18,562 nucleotides of DNA from contig CAZVYJ010000053.1 in the NCBI GenBank assembly GCA_964631565.1, forward strand, positions 1-18,562, given 5' to 3'. This document shows positions 8,776-16,598 of this stretch, one piece after another (position 1 is the first letter of the stretch; every line of letters starts with the position of its first letter). Both the position numbers and the translations under genes were made by a program. The notes below the pieces were generated by a model. The model ran no database searches. It saw only the letters and a list, made by a program, of their open reading frames with translations, and had not been told where the DNA came from. The DNA comes from CAZVYJ01 sp964631565 (GTDB lineage Bacteria > Planctomycetota > Phycisphaerae > SM23-33).

Positions 8776-9117
8776 CTATCCGATTGCGTCGTTTCCTTCT
8801 TCGCCGGTGCGGATGCGTATGCACCTCTCCAGCGGCAGGATGAAAATTTTTCCGTCGCCGATATTGCCCGTCCGCGCGCCCTTGACGATGGCGTCGATGG
8901 TCGGCTGGACGAAGTCCTCGTTGACCGCTATCTCGAGACGGACCTTCTTAAGCAGGTTCACTTCGATGTCCACGCCGCGATACGTCTCGTGGTAGCCTTT
9001 CTGCTGGCCGCAGCCCAGTGCGTTGGTCACCGAAACCTTGTAGACTTCCCTGGCGTAAAGCGACTGCTTGACATCGTTGAGCTTTTCCGGCTGGATGTAT
9101 GCGACTATAAGTTTCAT
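8776..9117 (-). CDS. glnK: PII signal-transduction protein, amtB-linked (copy 1)
   Basis: 113 aa, full-length PII. It starts MKLIVAYIQPEKLNDV; the frame is open further upstream but only because it overlaps amtB, and this Met matches the family. The T-loop reads GCGQQKGYHETYRGVDIEV (residues 35-53). Tyr46 is present, but position 51, the uridylylated Tyr of enterobacterial GlnB/GlnK, is Ile. The C-terminal nucleotide-binding pattern GARTGNIGDGKIFILPLERCIRIRTGE is intact. It begins four bases after the amtB stop, the classic amtB-glnK arrangement. It should trap ATP, ADP and 2-oxoglutarate and block the adjacent channel when ammonium is plentiful. It is 94% identical to the second copy at 14507-14848. 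Control by uridylylation looks unlikely. Confidence 0.95.
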   Translation of the reverse strand: MKLIVAYIQPEKLNDVKQSLYAREVYKVSVTNALGCGQQKGYHETYRGVDIEVNLLKKVRLEIAVNEDFVQPTIDAIVKGARTGNIGDGKIFILPLERCIRIRTGEEGNDAIG

Positions 9118-9121
9118 CGTT

Positions 9122-10489
9122 TTATTCCGTGACGAATATCTGGAAGCCCGCGTATGACTCCATGCCGTGTTCGCCGATGTCCAGACCGCGGAGTTCTTCC
9201 GCCCGGCCGACACGCAGGCCCACTGTTTTCTTGATTATGAAGAACACCACTCCCATCGCCGCCAGCGAGAAGAACGCTCCGGAGAAAGTTCCCATCGCCT
9301 GTATGCCCAGCTGCGTGAAGCCGCCGCCGTAAAACAGTCCGTCATGCGGCAGGCCGCCGTTGACCGCCTGACTGCCGAACAGACCTATCGCCAGCGTTCC
9401 CCATACGCCGTTGAGGCCGTGAACCGGGAACGCGCCGACCGGGTCGTCGACGTGCAGCTTTTCCAGGACGGCCACGCCGCCGACAACAAGCATGCCGCCG
9501 ATTACGCCGATTGCAATCGCCGCCCACGGAGCGACAAACGCACAGCCGGCCGTGATCGCCACCAGGCCCGCAAGCGCGCCGTTCATGGTCATTGAGAGGT
9601 CCGGCTTGCCGTAAACAATCCAGACGGTGATCATGGCGCTGATGGCGCCGGCAGCCGCCGCCATGTTCGTGTTCATCGCCACCAGGCCGATGAGATTTTC
9701 CTGCCCGATGACGCCCAGCGTCGAACCGGGATTGAACCCGAACCAGCCGAACCACAGAATGAATACGCCCAAAGACGCAAGCGGTATGGAATGGCCGGCG
9801 ATTGCGCGTGATTTGCCGTTACCGTTGTATTTTCCGATGCGGGGGCCGAGCAGTATCGCGCCTATCAATCCCGCGAAACCGCCGGTCGCGTGAACGACCG
9901 TCGAACCTGCGAAGTCCATGAAGCCGGCCTTGGCGAGCCACCCGCCGCCCCATGCCCAGTGACCGATTATAGGATAAACCACGGCGCTGATGACAACCGT
10001 GTACATGAGGTAAGCGGGGAACTTCATGCGTTCGGCCATCGCGCCGGCAACGATTGTCGCAGACGCTCCGCAGAACGCAGCCTGGAACAGCCAGAACGCC
10101 CAGACGGGAAGACTGTCGGGACAGCCTTCGCTGCCGGTCAGGCCGAAATTGGACCAGCCGATGAAACCATTGCCGGTCCCGAACATGAACGCATAGCCCA
10201 CCAGGAAAAACATTATGCTGGCGGTGCAGTAGTCCATGAAGTTTTTGGTGAGAATGTTGCAGGCGTTTTTGGAGCGGATGAAGCCGGCCTCGACCATGCC
10301 GAATCCGGCCTGCATGAAAAATACCAGGAATGCGGCTATCAGAACCCACACAGTGTCGAGCGGCACGATTTTGGATACATCCGAACCGTCTCCGGCAAGC
10401 GCCGGCACGGCAAGCATGCAGAGCACGGCCACGACGGCCGGTACGCTGCTGAATACACTTCGACCTGTCGAATACTTTATCGAACCCAC
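9122..10489 (-). CDS. amtB: Ammonium transporter, Amt/MEP/Rh family (copy 1)
   Basis: About 455 aa. N-terminal signal peptide ending near PALA-GDGS, then about 11 membrane segments. Signature regions: AAFLVFFMQAGFGMVEAGFIRSKN, MFLVGYAFMFG-like helix, FAGSTVVHATGG with the first pore His200, WFGWFGFNPGS, and VHGLNGVWGTL with the second pore His357. The C-terminal tail RVGRAEELRGLDIGEHGMESY is the conserved cytoplasmic segment that contacts PII. I chose the GTG at 10489 (AAAGGG seven bases upstream). An ATG at 10534 is also in frame but would leave only about 11 bases of leader after the predicted start site and lacks a ribosome site. First gene of the sigma54 operon amtB-glnK-glnA. Conducts ammonium/ammonia across the inner membrane. 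Confidence 0.94.
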   Translation of the reverse strand: MGSIKYSTGRSVFSSVPAVVAVLCMLAVPALAGDGSDVSKIVPLDTVWVLIAAFLVFFMQAGFGMVEAGFIRSKNACNILTKNFMDYCTASIMFFLVGYAFMFGTGNGFIGWSNFGLTGSEGCPDSLPVWAFWLFQAAFCGASATIVAGAMAERMKFPAYLMYTVVISAVVYPIIGHWAWGGGWLAKAGFMDFAGSTVVHATGGFAGLIGAILLGPRIGKYNGNGKSRAIAGHSIPLASLGVFILWFGWFGFNPGSTLGVIGQENLIGLVAMNTNMAAAAGAISAMITVWIVYGKPDLSMTMNGALAGLVAITAGCAFVAPWAAIAIGVIGGMLVVGGVAVLEKLHVDDPVGAFPVHGLNGVWGTLAIGLFGSQAVNGGLPHDGLFYGGGFTQLGIQAMGTFSGAFFSLAAMGVVFFIIKKTVGLRVGRAEELRGLDIGEHGMESYAGFQIFVTE

Positions 10490-10555
10490 AAAAGCGCCCT
10501 TTCGACAAATACAAGCCGGAACAAGCCGGAACACCCCGGCTACACGGAGTCATAA

Positions 10556-10571
10556 AGCATATCCCGTGCCA
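10556..10571 (-). promoter_or_regulatory. Sigma54 (-24/-12) promoter of amtB-glnK-glnA
   Basis: Minus strand TGGCACGGGATATGCT. GG and GC are exactly 10 bases apart and the -24 box TGGCACG is a full match to consensus. Predicted start is near 10545, about 56 bases before the GTG of amtB. The second amtB operon has a sister site at 16503-16518. Confidence 0.85.
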
Positions 10572-10650
10572 AAAAGGTGATATGACTTAACGCCTGTTGT
10601 TGTTGAGGGTTAGAGCAAAAAGAGAAATGGGAGAAATAAGGGGATTTGCG

Positions 10651-10720
10651 ACAAAAATGTTGGGTACTTGCCAGTATTGAGACAAAAATGTCTTGATTTT
10701 GGCTGGAATGCGGAAAATGT
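10651..10720. promoter_or_regulatory. Putative enhancer sites for the sigma54 activator upstream of amtB copy 1
   Basis: Two copies of the palindrome ACAAAAATGT (10651-10660 and 10682-10691; pattern ACA-N4-TGT), the second extended to AGACA-N4-TGTCT. A degenerate third copy, CGGAAAATGT, lies at 10711-10720. Starts are 31 and 29 bp apart, about three helical turns each. They lie about 105-175 bp upstream of the predicted start, where sigma54 activators bind. The amtB copy 2 promoter has a matching pair. The rest of the 10590-10898 gap shows no gene. Binding by the NifA-type protein at 16781 is inferred. Confidence 0.55.
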
Positions 10721-10898
10721 CTCGATTTTTGGGAGCACGCGGCTGCATTTCGGGTTTGTTAAAATTGTTGCCGGTTGCATCGTGAGGAAAGCCGGAAAAC
10801 ATATTCACGGCATCGACACTAAATCAGGCTTTCGCGTTTAAGTTTGTTATACGGCGTACAATCATGTCACGCGTGAATCTAGTGCAGGAGTCAACAAA

Positions 10899-13169
10899 AT
10901 GATCTCAAACCGGTTCACAGCTATTCTGGCGGGGGCGATAATAGTATCTCTTCTGGTCAACGGATGCGCCCCGGTTCAGACCGCCGGGAACAACTCAGCC
11001 GAAAAAGGAAACACTATCGTGAACAAACCACGTATCGAATCCACGGCTTCGGGATGGAGAATCGACAACGGCGGTATCTGTATCGAACTCGCCCGGACAG
11101 ACTCCGGCGGCGTGAATCTGGTGTCTCTTGCGAACGGAGCCGGCGGACATGAATGGGCGCTGAAAGGAAGCCCGACCGGATGTTCCATCACCCGGGAACC
11201 CGGAACCGGTTCCGTACTGCAGAGCGATGCCGGCTTCCGGTTTATCCGCGACAATATTGTCAAACTCCCGAACGGCGGCGTCAGGCTGGAGCTGTCTTTC
11301 GCGGATGAAAGTCAGGAAACAATTTTGTGCCTCCTGCTGACATGTTATCCGGATCGCGCGGTGATTGAATACTCAGCCCGCCTGGAGAACCACGGTAAAT
11401 CTGCGCTTCGGCCGATATGCGGGATTCGTCCCCTCCGCCTTTCTCTCGGCGCAACGGGCGCCGGGCTGCAGGCGCTTACTGCGGCCCCGAGGGGAGGCCA
11501 CGGATTCGTGAAAGTTGGAGATTTTTCCCAAAAGAGGAGTTTCGACAACTGGGTCGTCTGCGAGAACACGCAGGCCGGGCAATCACTCCTGGTTGGAGGC
11601 GATCTCGGCGTGGGAATCCTGCGGTTCGAGGCTGTTACTGAACCGGTTGACGGCGGCCTTTCCCTGTGCGTGGGAACGGACTTTCCGGGTTCGCCCAACC
11701 CTGATCGGTATTCCGCCATCGAGGTGGGGCCGGGACAGTCTACGGAAACTCCCATAGCGTTTCTCGCCGTCGCGTCCGGCGGGCCGGACGAGGTTGCGAA
11801 CGAAGCCTTCCGCTATCTCAGGCGATACGTCTTTCCGAAGCCCGTGCCCAATTCGCCTCTGGCGACTTACTGCATCTGGCTGACGGAGCCGAACAGCGAA
11901 GAAAGAATCCTCGAAGAACTGGAATTCGCCCGGAAGATGGGGTTCGACGTGTTCTACCACGACGCAAGCTGGTACGAGGGAAGCTCGCTGGTTCCCGGTG
12001 TAAACGACTGGTCCAAGGGGCTTGGCTCCTACAAGGAGAATCGTGACAAATTCCCGCACGGCCTGGCGTATCTGTCGAAACGGGTGCGGGCGTCCGGCAT
12101 GAAATTCGGCCTGTGGGTCGATCCAGGCATGGTCGATATGGAACGGGTGACTTCGGGAGAAATTCCCGAATCGTGGCTCGCGAAAGCCGGCGGAAACAGG
12201 CTCGAATGCTGGCATCCGTCGCTGACGCCGATGGCCCAGCTATGCCTGGGTAATCCCGAAGTCGTCGAGTGGCTCGAGAAAGAGCTCGACCGCATCATCG
12301 ACACATACGATGTCGAGTGGATGAAGTGGGATCCGTCGGGAACCGCCAGCGACTTCTGCGACCGCGAGGATCACGGCCACGGCAAGCACGGCGGGGCATG
12401 GGCGTCGTATCAGAATATGGTGAAGATATGGTCCCACCTCCTGAAGAAACACCCGAATCTTTCGGGCTTCGAATGTTCCGCGTCGCTTCACCTCAGCCGG
12501 ACGAACCCCGGGCCGATGACACTCCTGCCGGGCGGATACGTCAATGAGTTCATCACCGGTCCCATGGTCGCTCCGTTCGTCTGGGGTTCCATGGCCATCG
12601 CCAGGGGGGATGCGGATGAAGTCCCGGCTCTGCAGGACGATTGGTATAGTGCCTCGTCCCTCGACTACAATCTGCGCCGGCATTTCATCCACGGCGTCAC
12701 ATTCGGCAACGTCAACGGGGCCAGCGCGCAGCTGCTGTCCAACGCGCCGGCAGGTTACATAGAGGCATACCATCGAGCACTCCTGGCCTTCAAGAAATAC
12801 CGCCATCTCCTGCTCGGCGATGTCTGGCATCCGGAGCTTGCCGATCCCGCCAACTGGAGCGCGATCCAGTATACTAGCGACGATGCGGGCGAATCGGTGC
12901 TCTTCGTCTTCCGGAATGAAGGCGGGGCTCCCGGCAACACGGTCAGGCTCAAAGCGCTCGACCCGCAGAAAACATACGTGCTCACGAGCCTCAACGAGAC
13001 GGGCGGAAGGGAAAGAAGCATCGCCGGCGACGTCCTGATGCGCGACGGCATCGGAGTTTCGCTTCCGCATGAGTGGCTCGGGAGGGGCGCCGGCTTGCCG
13101 GACAAGCGATACGAAAACCAGCTTGGTTACGGCTCGGACATCATCCTCATCCGGTCGCAAAAGAAATGA
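10899..13169 (+). CDS. GH36-like (alpha-galactosidase-type) glycosidase lipoprotein
   Basis: 756 aa. A lipoprotein signal peptide ends in LLVNGC (Cys23), so the protein is secreted and lipid-anchored. Residues about 40-310 form a beta-rich N-terminal domain. A TIM barrel follows, with the GH36-type sequence DVFYHDASWY, FPHGLAYLSKRVRASGMKFGLWVDPGMV and WMKWDPSG. Asp478 of KWD matches the catalytic nucleophile of GH36. The acid/base motif normally seen about 60 residues later (CSGGG-x-R-x-D) is replaced by FECSASLHLSRTNPGP, without Asp. A C-terminal beta domain follows. ATG with AGGAG eight bases upstream. It is transcribed away from amtB and towards the porin gene, and has no evident link to nitrogen metabolism. 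Substrate unknown; a divergent or inactive family member is possible. Confidence 0.8.
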   Translation: MISNRFTAILAGAIIVSLLVNGCAPVQTAGNNSAEKGNTIVNKPRIESTASGWRIDNGGICIELARTDSGGVNLVSLANGAGGHEWALKGSPTGCSITREPGTGSVLQSDAGFRFIRDNIVKLPNGGVRLELSFADESQETILCLLLTCYPDRAVIEYSARLENHGKSALRPICGIRPLRLSLGATGAGLQALTAAPRGGHGFVKVGDFSQKRSFDNWVVCENTQAGQSLLVGGDLGVGILRFEAVTEPVDGGLSLCVGTDFPGSPNPDRYSAIEVGPGQSTETPIAFLAVASGGPDEVANEAFRYLRRYVFPKPVPNSPLATYCIWLTEPNSEERILEELEFARKMGFDVFYHDASWYEGSSLVPGVNDWSKGLGSYKENRDKFPHGLAYLSKRVRASGMKFGLWVDPGMVDMERVTSGEIPESWLAKAGGNRLECWHPSLTPMAQLCLGNPEVVEWLEKELDRIIDTYDVEWMKWDPSGTASDFCDREDHGHGKHGGAWASYQNMVKIWSHLLKKHPNLSGFECSASLHLSRTNPGPMTLLPGGYVNEFITGPMVAPFVWGSMAIARGDADEVPALQDDWYSASSLDYNLRRHFIHGVTFGNVNGASAQLLSNAPAGYIEAYHRALLAFKKYRHLLLGDVWHPELADPANWSAIQYTSDDAGESVLFVFRNEGGAPGNTVRLKALDPQKTYVLTSLNETGGRERSIAGDVLMRDGIGVSLPHEWLGRGAGLPDKRYENQLGYGSDIILIRSQKK

Positions 13170-13221
13170 GGGCATGTGTTTTGGCATAGCCGGTCTGAGG
13201 CCGCGATTTGGCGGATAACAC

Positions 13222-13238
13222 ACAGGCGAGACGCCTGT
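13222..13238. repeat. REP-like hairpin sharing the ggcgagacgcc core
   Basis: Perfect 7-bp stem acaggcg/cgcctgt with aga loop. The loop and inner stem match the hairpin at 253-271. It lies 53 bases after the GH36-like gene and has no T-tract on the plus strand, so it is a poor terminator. Confidence 0.5.
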
Positions 13239-13253
13239 AATACTTGAAAAGAA

Positions 13254-13321
13254 TCGCCGAGAGCAGGGGGGTGGTCCGAAAGGGCATTCAGACTTTCTGT
13301 AGCGGTGGCTGCTCTCGGCGA
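13254..13321. other. Long inverted repeat with internal hairpin, possible structured RNA
   Basis: Perfect 13-bp arms tcgccgagagcag (13254-13266) and ctgctctcggcga (13309-13321) enclose 42 bases. Within these, gaaag and ctttc (around 13278-13297) can pair. The loop is too long and the T-tract too weak for a standard terminator. It lies between the convergent GH36-like and porin genes. Strand and function are unknown. Confidence 0.45.
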
Positions 13322-13363
13322 GGGGGTACTTGATTTTATATTTATTTGCTCAAATTGACCGAT

Positions 13364-13416
13364 TTGTTGACTGGTTGGTTGTCTGGTTAACAAGTCAACC
13401 AATCAACAAGTTAACC
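13364..13416. repeat. Low-complexity ttgactggttggtt / aaccaatcaac quasi-palindrome
   Basis: Short units of the type TTGACTGGTTGG and their reverse complements (AAGTCAACCAATCAAC) alternate here, with gttaac repeated on both sides. It appears to be intergenic filler between convergent genes, similar in style to the repeats at 8711-8765 and 18448-18506. No gene is visible in 13170-13458. Confidence 0.5.
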
Positions 13417-13423
13417 TTTTCCT

Positions 13424-13447
13424 TGACCGGCCCCTTAGGAGCGGTCA
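13424..13447. terminator. Possible bidirectional terminator hairpin between convergent genes
   Basis: tgaccg (13424-13429) pairs with cggtca (13442-13447), with some further pairing inside (cc with gg around ttag). A short cttt follows on the plus strand. It lies 11 bases beyond the porin stop codon, so it may end the minus-strand operon, but no T-tract follows on that strand. Confidence 0.35.
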
Positions 13448-13458
13448 CTTTGAGTTAT

Positions 13459-14403
13459 TTACCATTCATAACCGAATGTCACGCCGCCCCAGAATTCGTC
13501 GTCGGCGACTTCCCTGTTGACGGCTTCGCTGTACCGGAGGAAGCCGGTGACGGTGAGCCGGCCGTAGTCGGTCGAAACGTCGAACATCGAGTTGATATCG
13601 CCTGTGATATCAAGGCCATACTGCAGGTTTTGCAGGTGGCAGACCTCGGCGAACTGGCCCTTGTCGATACCCAGGATGAACGAAGGCGTGGCAGTAAGGT
13701 CCTTCAGCACCGGCGTGCTGGCAAATCCGAGTTCCGACAGGGCGAAATCGTGGCTGACGCCGGTTTCGATCCAGCACCCTTTGACGTCGTCGGTGTCAAC
13801 GTACCATGCGACGTACGGGTTCAACACCGGATTCTCCGTGCCGAACAGGCTGCTGTCGTCCACGGCGAGCGACATGAACCATTCGTTGGTGCCGTAAGCG
13901 TCGCCTTTTGCCTGCGGGTAGGCATAGTGCGCCCAGCCGGTGGTGAATGTGACCGGAAGTTTCTCGCATATCTTCGACAGGTCATAACTCCATGAAACCG
14001 TGTTGTCGAATTCCTGGAGATGGCCGTGCGCTTCTTCGTCGAAATCCGGGTCGTCCTGCTTGGCATACCATTCAAACCAGGCTGCGTAGCTGAACGTGCC
14101 GAGCTTGTCGAGATCGATGCTGACACCGGCGCCCAGCTGATGGTTCAGGCCTTCGCGTCCTTCACCGAGGTATTCGCTGTAATTGATGCCCCTGAATATG
14201 TAATCCGATACGATCGTGTAGTTCACGTCGAAGGTAATCGGTAGCGGCTTGCTGCCCGCGGCGCCCTTGCCCGGCGTTGCCTCGGCGGCAAGCTCCGGCT
14301 CTTCCGTTACGTTGGGTTCTGCTGCGGCGGCCAGCTGCGCAAAACACAAGCCGACAAACAAACCCACTCCGATTCGCGTCAACCAGTTCTTTTTTGATCT
14401 CAT
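13459..14403 (-). CDS. Putative outer-membrane porin, TorF-like family
   Basis: 314 aa. A signal peptide (MRSKKNWLTRIGVGLFVGLCFAQLAAA) is followed by a short acidic linker and an N-terminal strand motif, NYTIVSDYIFRGINYSE, typical of the TorF/TIGR02001 porin family. The remainder alternates polar and hydrophobic residues with many aromatics and ends in an aromatic residue (FGYEW), as expected of a beta-barrel. The start at 14403 was chosen for its signal peptide and AAAGGA nine bases upstream; the frame is open to 14487. It lies about 100 bases after the second glnK on the same strand, with no promoter or terminator that I can identify between them, so it probably belongs to the amtB-glnK operon. 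A role in outer-membrane passage of nitrogen compounds is inferred from context only. Confidence 0.8.
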   Translation of the reverse strand: MRSKKNWLTRIGVGLFVGLCFAQLAAAAEPNVTEEPELAAEATPGKGAAGSKPLPITFDVNYTIVSDYIFRGINYSEYLGEGREGLNHQLGAGVSIDLDKLGTFSYAAWFEWYAKQDDPDFDEEAHGHLQEFDNTVSWSYDLSKICEKLPVTFTTGWAHYAYPQAKGDAYGTNEWFMSLAVDDSSLFGTENPVLNPYVAWYVDTDDVKGCWIETGVSHDFALSELGFASTPVLKDLTATPSFILGIDKGQFAEVCHLQNLQYGLDITGDINSMFDVSTDYGRLTVTGFLRYSEAVNREVADDEFWGGVTFGYEW

Positions 14404-14506
14404 GTTCCAAAATCCTTTTACTGTTTTACCTAAAATGCTATAGCGACGATGTTTATCAGCAGGATTATTTTGTAACGCCATGAACAATTCAATATGCCTG
14501 CATCAA

Positions 14507-14848
14507 TTATCCGATTGCATCGTTGCCCTCCTCACCGGTGCGTATGCGTATGCACCGTTCAAGCGGCAGCACGAATATCTTGCCGTCGCCGATGTTGCCT
14601 GTTCGTGCGCCTTTTATAATGGCGTCGATGGTCGGCTGGACGAAGTCTTCGTTGACGGCTATCTCGAGCCTGACCTTTTTCAGGAGGTTTACTTCTATAT
14701 CGACGCCGCGATAGGTTTCGTGATAGCCTTTTTGCTGGCCGCACCCCAATGCGTTGGTTACTGAAATTTTGAACACCTCGGCCGCGTACAGCGACTGCTT
14801 CACGTCGTTGAGTTTCTCAGGCTGAATGAACGCGATTATCAGTTTCAT
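14507..14848 (-). CDS. glnK: PII signal-transduction protein, amtB-linked (copy 2)
   Basis: 113 aa. It differs from copy 1 (8776-9117) at seven positions only, all conservative except Arg23 to Ala, while the DNA carries many silent changes. The T-loop GCGQQKGYHETYRGVDIEV is identical, again with Ile at position 51 instead of the uridylylated Tyr. ATG with a GAGGA ribosome site about five bases upstream. It follows the second amtB by 44 bases and precedes the porin gene. Expected to regulate its neighbouring Amt channel and possibly the NifA-type activator; the near-identity means the two PII proteins could form mixed trimers. Confidence 0.95.
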   Translation of the reverse strand: MKLIIAFIQPEKLNDVKQSLYAAEVFKISVTNALGCGQQKGYHETYRGVDIEVNLLKKVRLEIAVNEDFVQPTIDAIIKGARTGNIGDGKIFVLPLERCIRIRTGEEGNDAIG

Positions 14849-14892
14849 GACATTCCTCTTTCATTTCCTTGTCTGCATGAATCGAGCCGTTA

Positions 14893-16350
14893 TTACATAT
14901 TCGAGAATATCTGGAACCCGGAATATGCTTCCATACCGTGTTCGCCGACGTCCAGGCCGCGGAGTTCCTCATCCTTGCTGACACGCAGGCCGACGGTCCT
15001 CTTCAGTGCGTAGAACAGAATCAGGCCGGTTCCGAACGCCCACAGAAACGCCATGCCCGCTCCGACAGCCTGGCTGATGAGCTGGTCGATGCCGCCGCCG
15101 TAGAACAGGCCGGTGTTTGCGTCGCCGATTCCGATGACGGCTTCGGCGTTGAACAGCCCGCAGCACAGCGTTCCAACCATGCCGCATACGCCGTGAACGC
15201 TGACTGCGCCAACAGGGTCGTCAACCCTGAGCACGCGATCGATGAATATGACGCTGAGCACGACTATCGTTCCGCCGATCGCACCGATGAAAATCGCGCC
15301 AACCGGCGTGACCGTCGCACACGGAGCGGTGATGGCCACCAGGCCTGCGAGCGCGCCGTTGAGCGTCATCGAGGCGTCTGGCTTCTTGAAAATCATCCAT
15401 GCCACGAACATCGACATGACCGCGCCCGCCGCCGCCGAGAGGTTGGTCGTCACGGCCACTCTGCCGATGTCGCCCGTGCCTGTCAGCGTGCTGCCGGGGT
15501 TGAACCCAAACCAGCCGAACCACAATATGAACACCCCAAGCGCCGCCAGCGGGATGTTATGACCCATGATGGCCTTCGGCTTGCCGTTGGCGTCGTACTT
15601 GCCGAGCCGCGGCCCGAGCATTATGGCGCCCGCCAGCGCCAGCCACCCGCCGACCGAGTGAACGACCGTCGAGCCGGCGAAGTCGATAAAGCCGCCCGTC
15701 GGGAGGCTGCCCAGCCAGCTGTCGCCGTGGAATGCGGCTCCCCATGTCCATGATCCGAATATCGGATATATGACCAGGCTGATGACAAAACTGTAGATAA
15801 GGTAGCTGACGAACTTCGTCCGCTCGGCCATCGCGCCCGAAACGATGGTCGCCGCCGTCGCCGCGAACACTGTCTGGAAGATCAGGAACGTGTAATCCCA
15901 CGAGCTTGCGCTTGAAAACGCGCCGCTCAGCAGGAAATCGCTCGTGCCGCAAAATCCGCTCCCGTTCGTGCCGAACATAAGCCCGAAGCCGACCAGGAAA
16001 AACGCCAGCGACCCGACTGCAAAGTCCATCAGGTTTTTCATGATGATGTTCACGGCGTTCTTGGCCCTGGTGAAGCCGGTCTCGACCATCGCGAAGCCGG
16101 CCTGCATGAAAAACACCAGGAACGCAGCCACGCACACCCAGACGATGTTTATATTCGTCTGCAGAGCTTCCATCGCCGCCTCAACCGCCGTCGCAGGAGA
16201 AACCGCAACAGCTTCGACAGTCTCAGCGGTTGTCGCCGGAACGTCTTCCGCCTCCAAAGTTGTCGCCGGGACCGCGTCCTGGGCGATTCCAGACGAAACA
16301 AAAGCCGCAAGCACCAATAACGGAAGAACGACGTTACGCATCCTTATCAT
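14893..16350 (-). CDS. amtB: Ammonium transporter, Amt/MEP/Rh family (copy 2)
   Basis: About 485 aa from the ATG at 16350. That ATG has AAAGGG nine bases upstream; in-frame ATGs at 16368 and 16359 lie before it without a good ribosome site. Signal peptide MIRMRNVVLPLLVLAAFVSSGIA, then an unusual Ala/Thr/Glu/Val-rich stretch of about 50 residues before the first membrane helix. The core is a normal Amt: FLVFFMQAGFAMVETGFTRAKN, FAGSTVVHSVGG with pore His231, WFGWFGFNPGS, and VHGVCGMVGTL with pore His386. The C-terminal tail RVSKDEELRGLDVGEHGMEAYSGFQIF is the PII-contact segment. It is first in amtB-glnK-porin and has a sigma54 promoter at 16503-16518. It is clearly diverged from copy 1, in contrast to their PII partners. 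Confidence 0.94.
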   Translation of the reverse strand: MIRMRNVVLPLLVLAAFVSSGIAQDAVPATTLEAEDVPATTAETVEAVAVSPATAVEAAMEALQTNINIVWVCVAAFLVFFMQAGFAMVETGFTRAKNAVNIIMKNLMDFAVGSLAFFLVGFGLMFGTNGSGFCGTSDFLLSGAFSSASSWDYTFLIFQTVFAATAATIVSGAMAERTKFVSYLIYSFVISLVIYPIFGSWTWGAAFHGDSWLGSLPTGGFIDFAGSTVVHSVGGWLALAGAIMLGPRLGKYDANGKPKAIMGHNIPLAALGVFILWFGWFGFNPGSTLTGTGDIGRVAVTTNLSAAAGAVMSMFVAWMIFKKPDASMTLNGALAGLVAITAPCATVTPVGAIFIGAIGGTIVVLSVIFIDRVLRVDDPVGAVSVHGVCGMVGTLCCGLFNAEAVIGIGDANTGLFYGGGIDQLISQAVGAGMAFLWAFGTGLILFYALKRTVGLRVSKDEELRGLDVGEHGMEAYSGFQIFSNM

Positions 16351-16502
16351 TTTCTGCATCCCTTTCATGCTTGCCGGGCCGCGTGCTCATCGATTACGGC
16401 CTCGGTCAAAGACAGTCAAAAACAGTCAAAAACCTTCGCCGGTGACTCAACAGAGTCGGGACGGCTGCGAAACAAAAAAACTCGCTGCTTGGATGTGCCT
16501 TG

Positions 16503-16518
16503 AGCACAGACCGTGCCA
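16503..16518 (-). promoter_or_regulatory. Sigma54 (-24/-12) promoter of amtB-glnK-porin
   Basis: Minus strand TGGCACGGTCTGTGCT, with GG and GC 10 bases apart. The first eight bases equal those of the promoter at 10556-10571. Predicted start is near 16492, giving a leader of about 140 bases. Confidence 0.85.
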
Positions 16519-16598
16519 GAAAAAGAAATTATGCTTAACTCCTGCTTTGGCAGGCTATTAGCATAAATTGACGCAATGAGGTTGGTTGGCATAAAATA

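Noticed and set aside
10587..10808. 73-codon minus-strand frame between amtB and the GH36-like gene
   Set aside because: It covers the repeated ACA-N4-TGT sites and has AT-rich, motif-free translation; regulatory DNA is a better explanation.
10580..10860. Classical NifA upstream site TGT-N10-ACA
   Set aside because: I checked each TGT in this stretch and none has ACA ten bases later.
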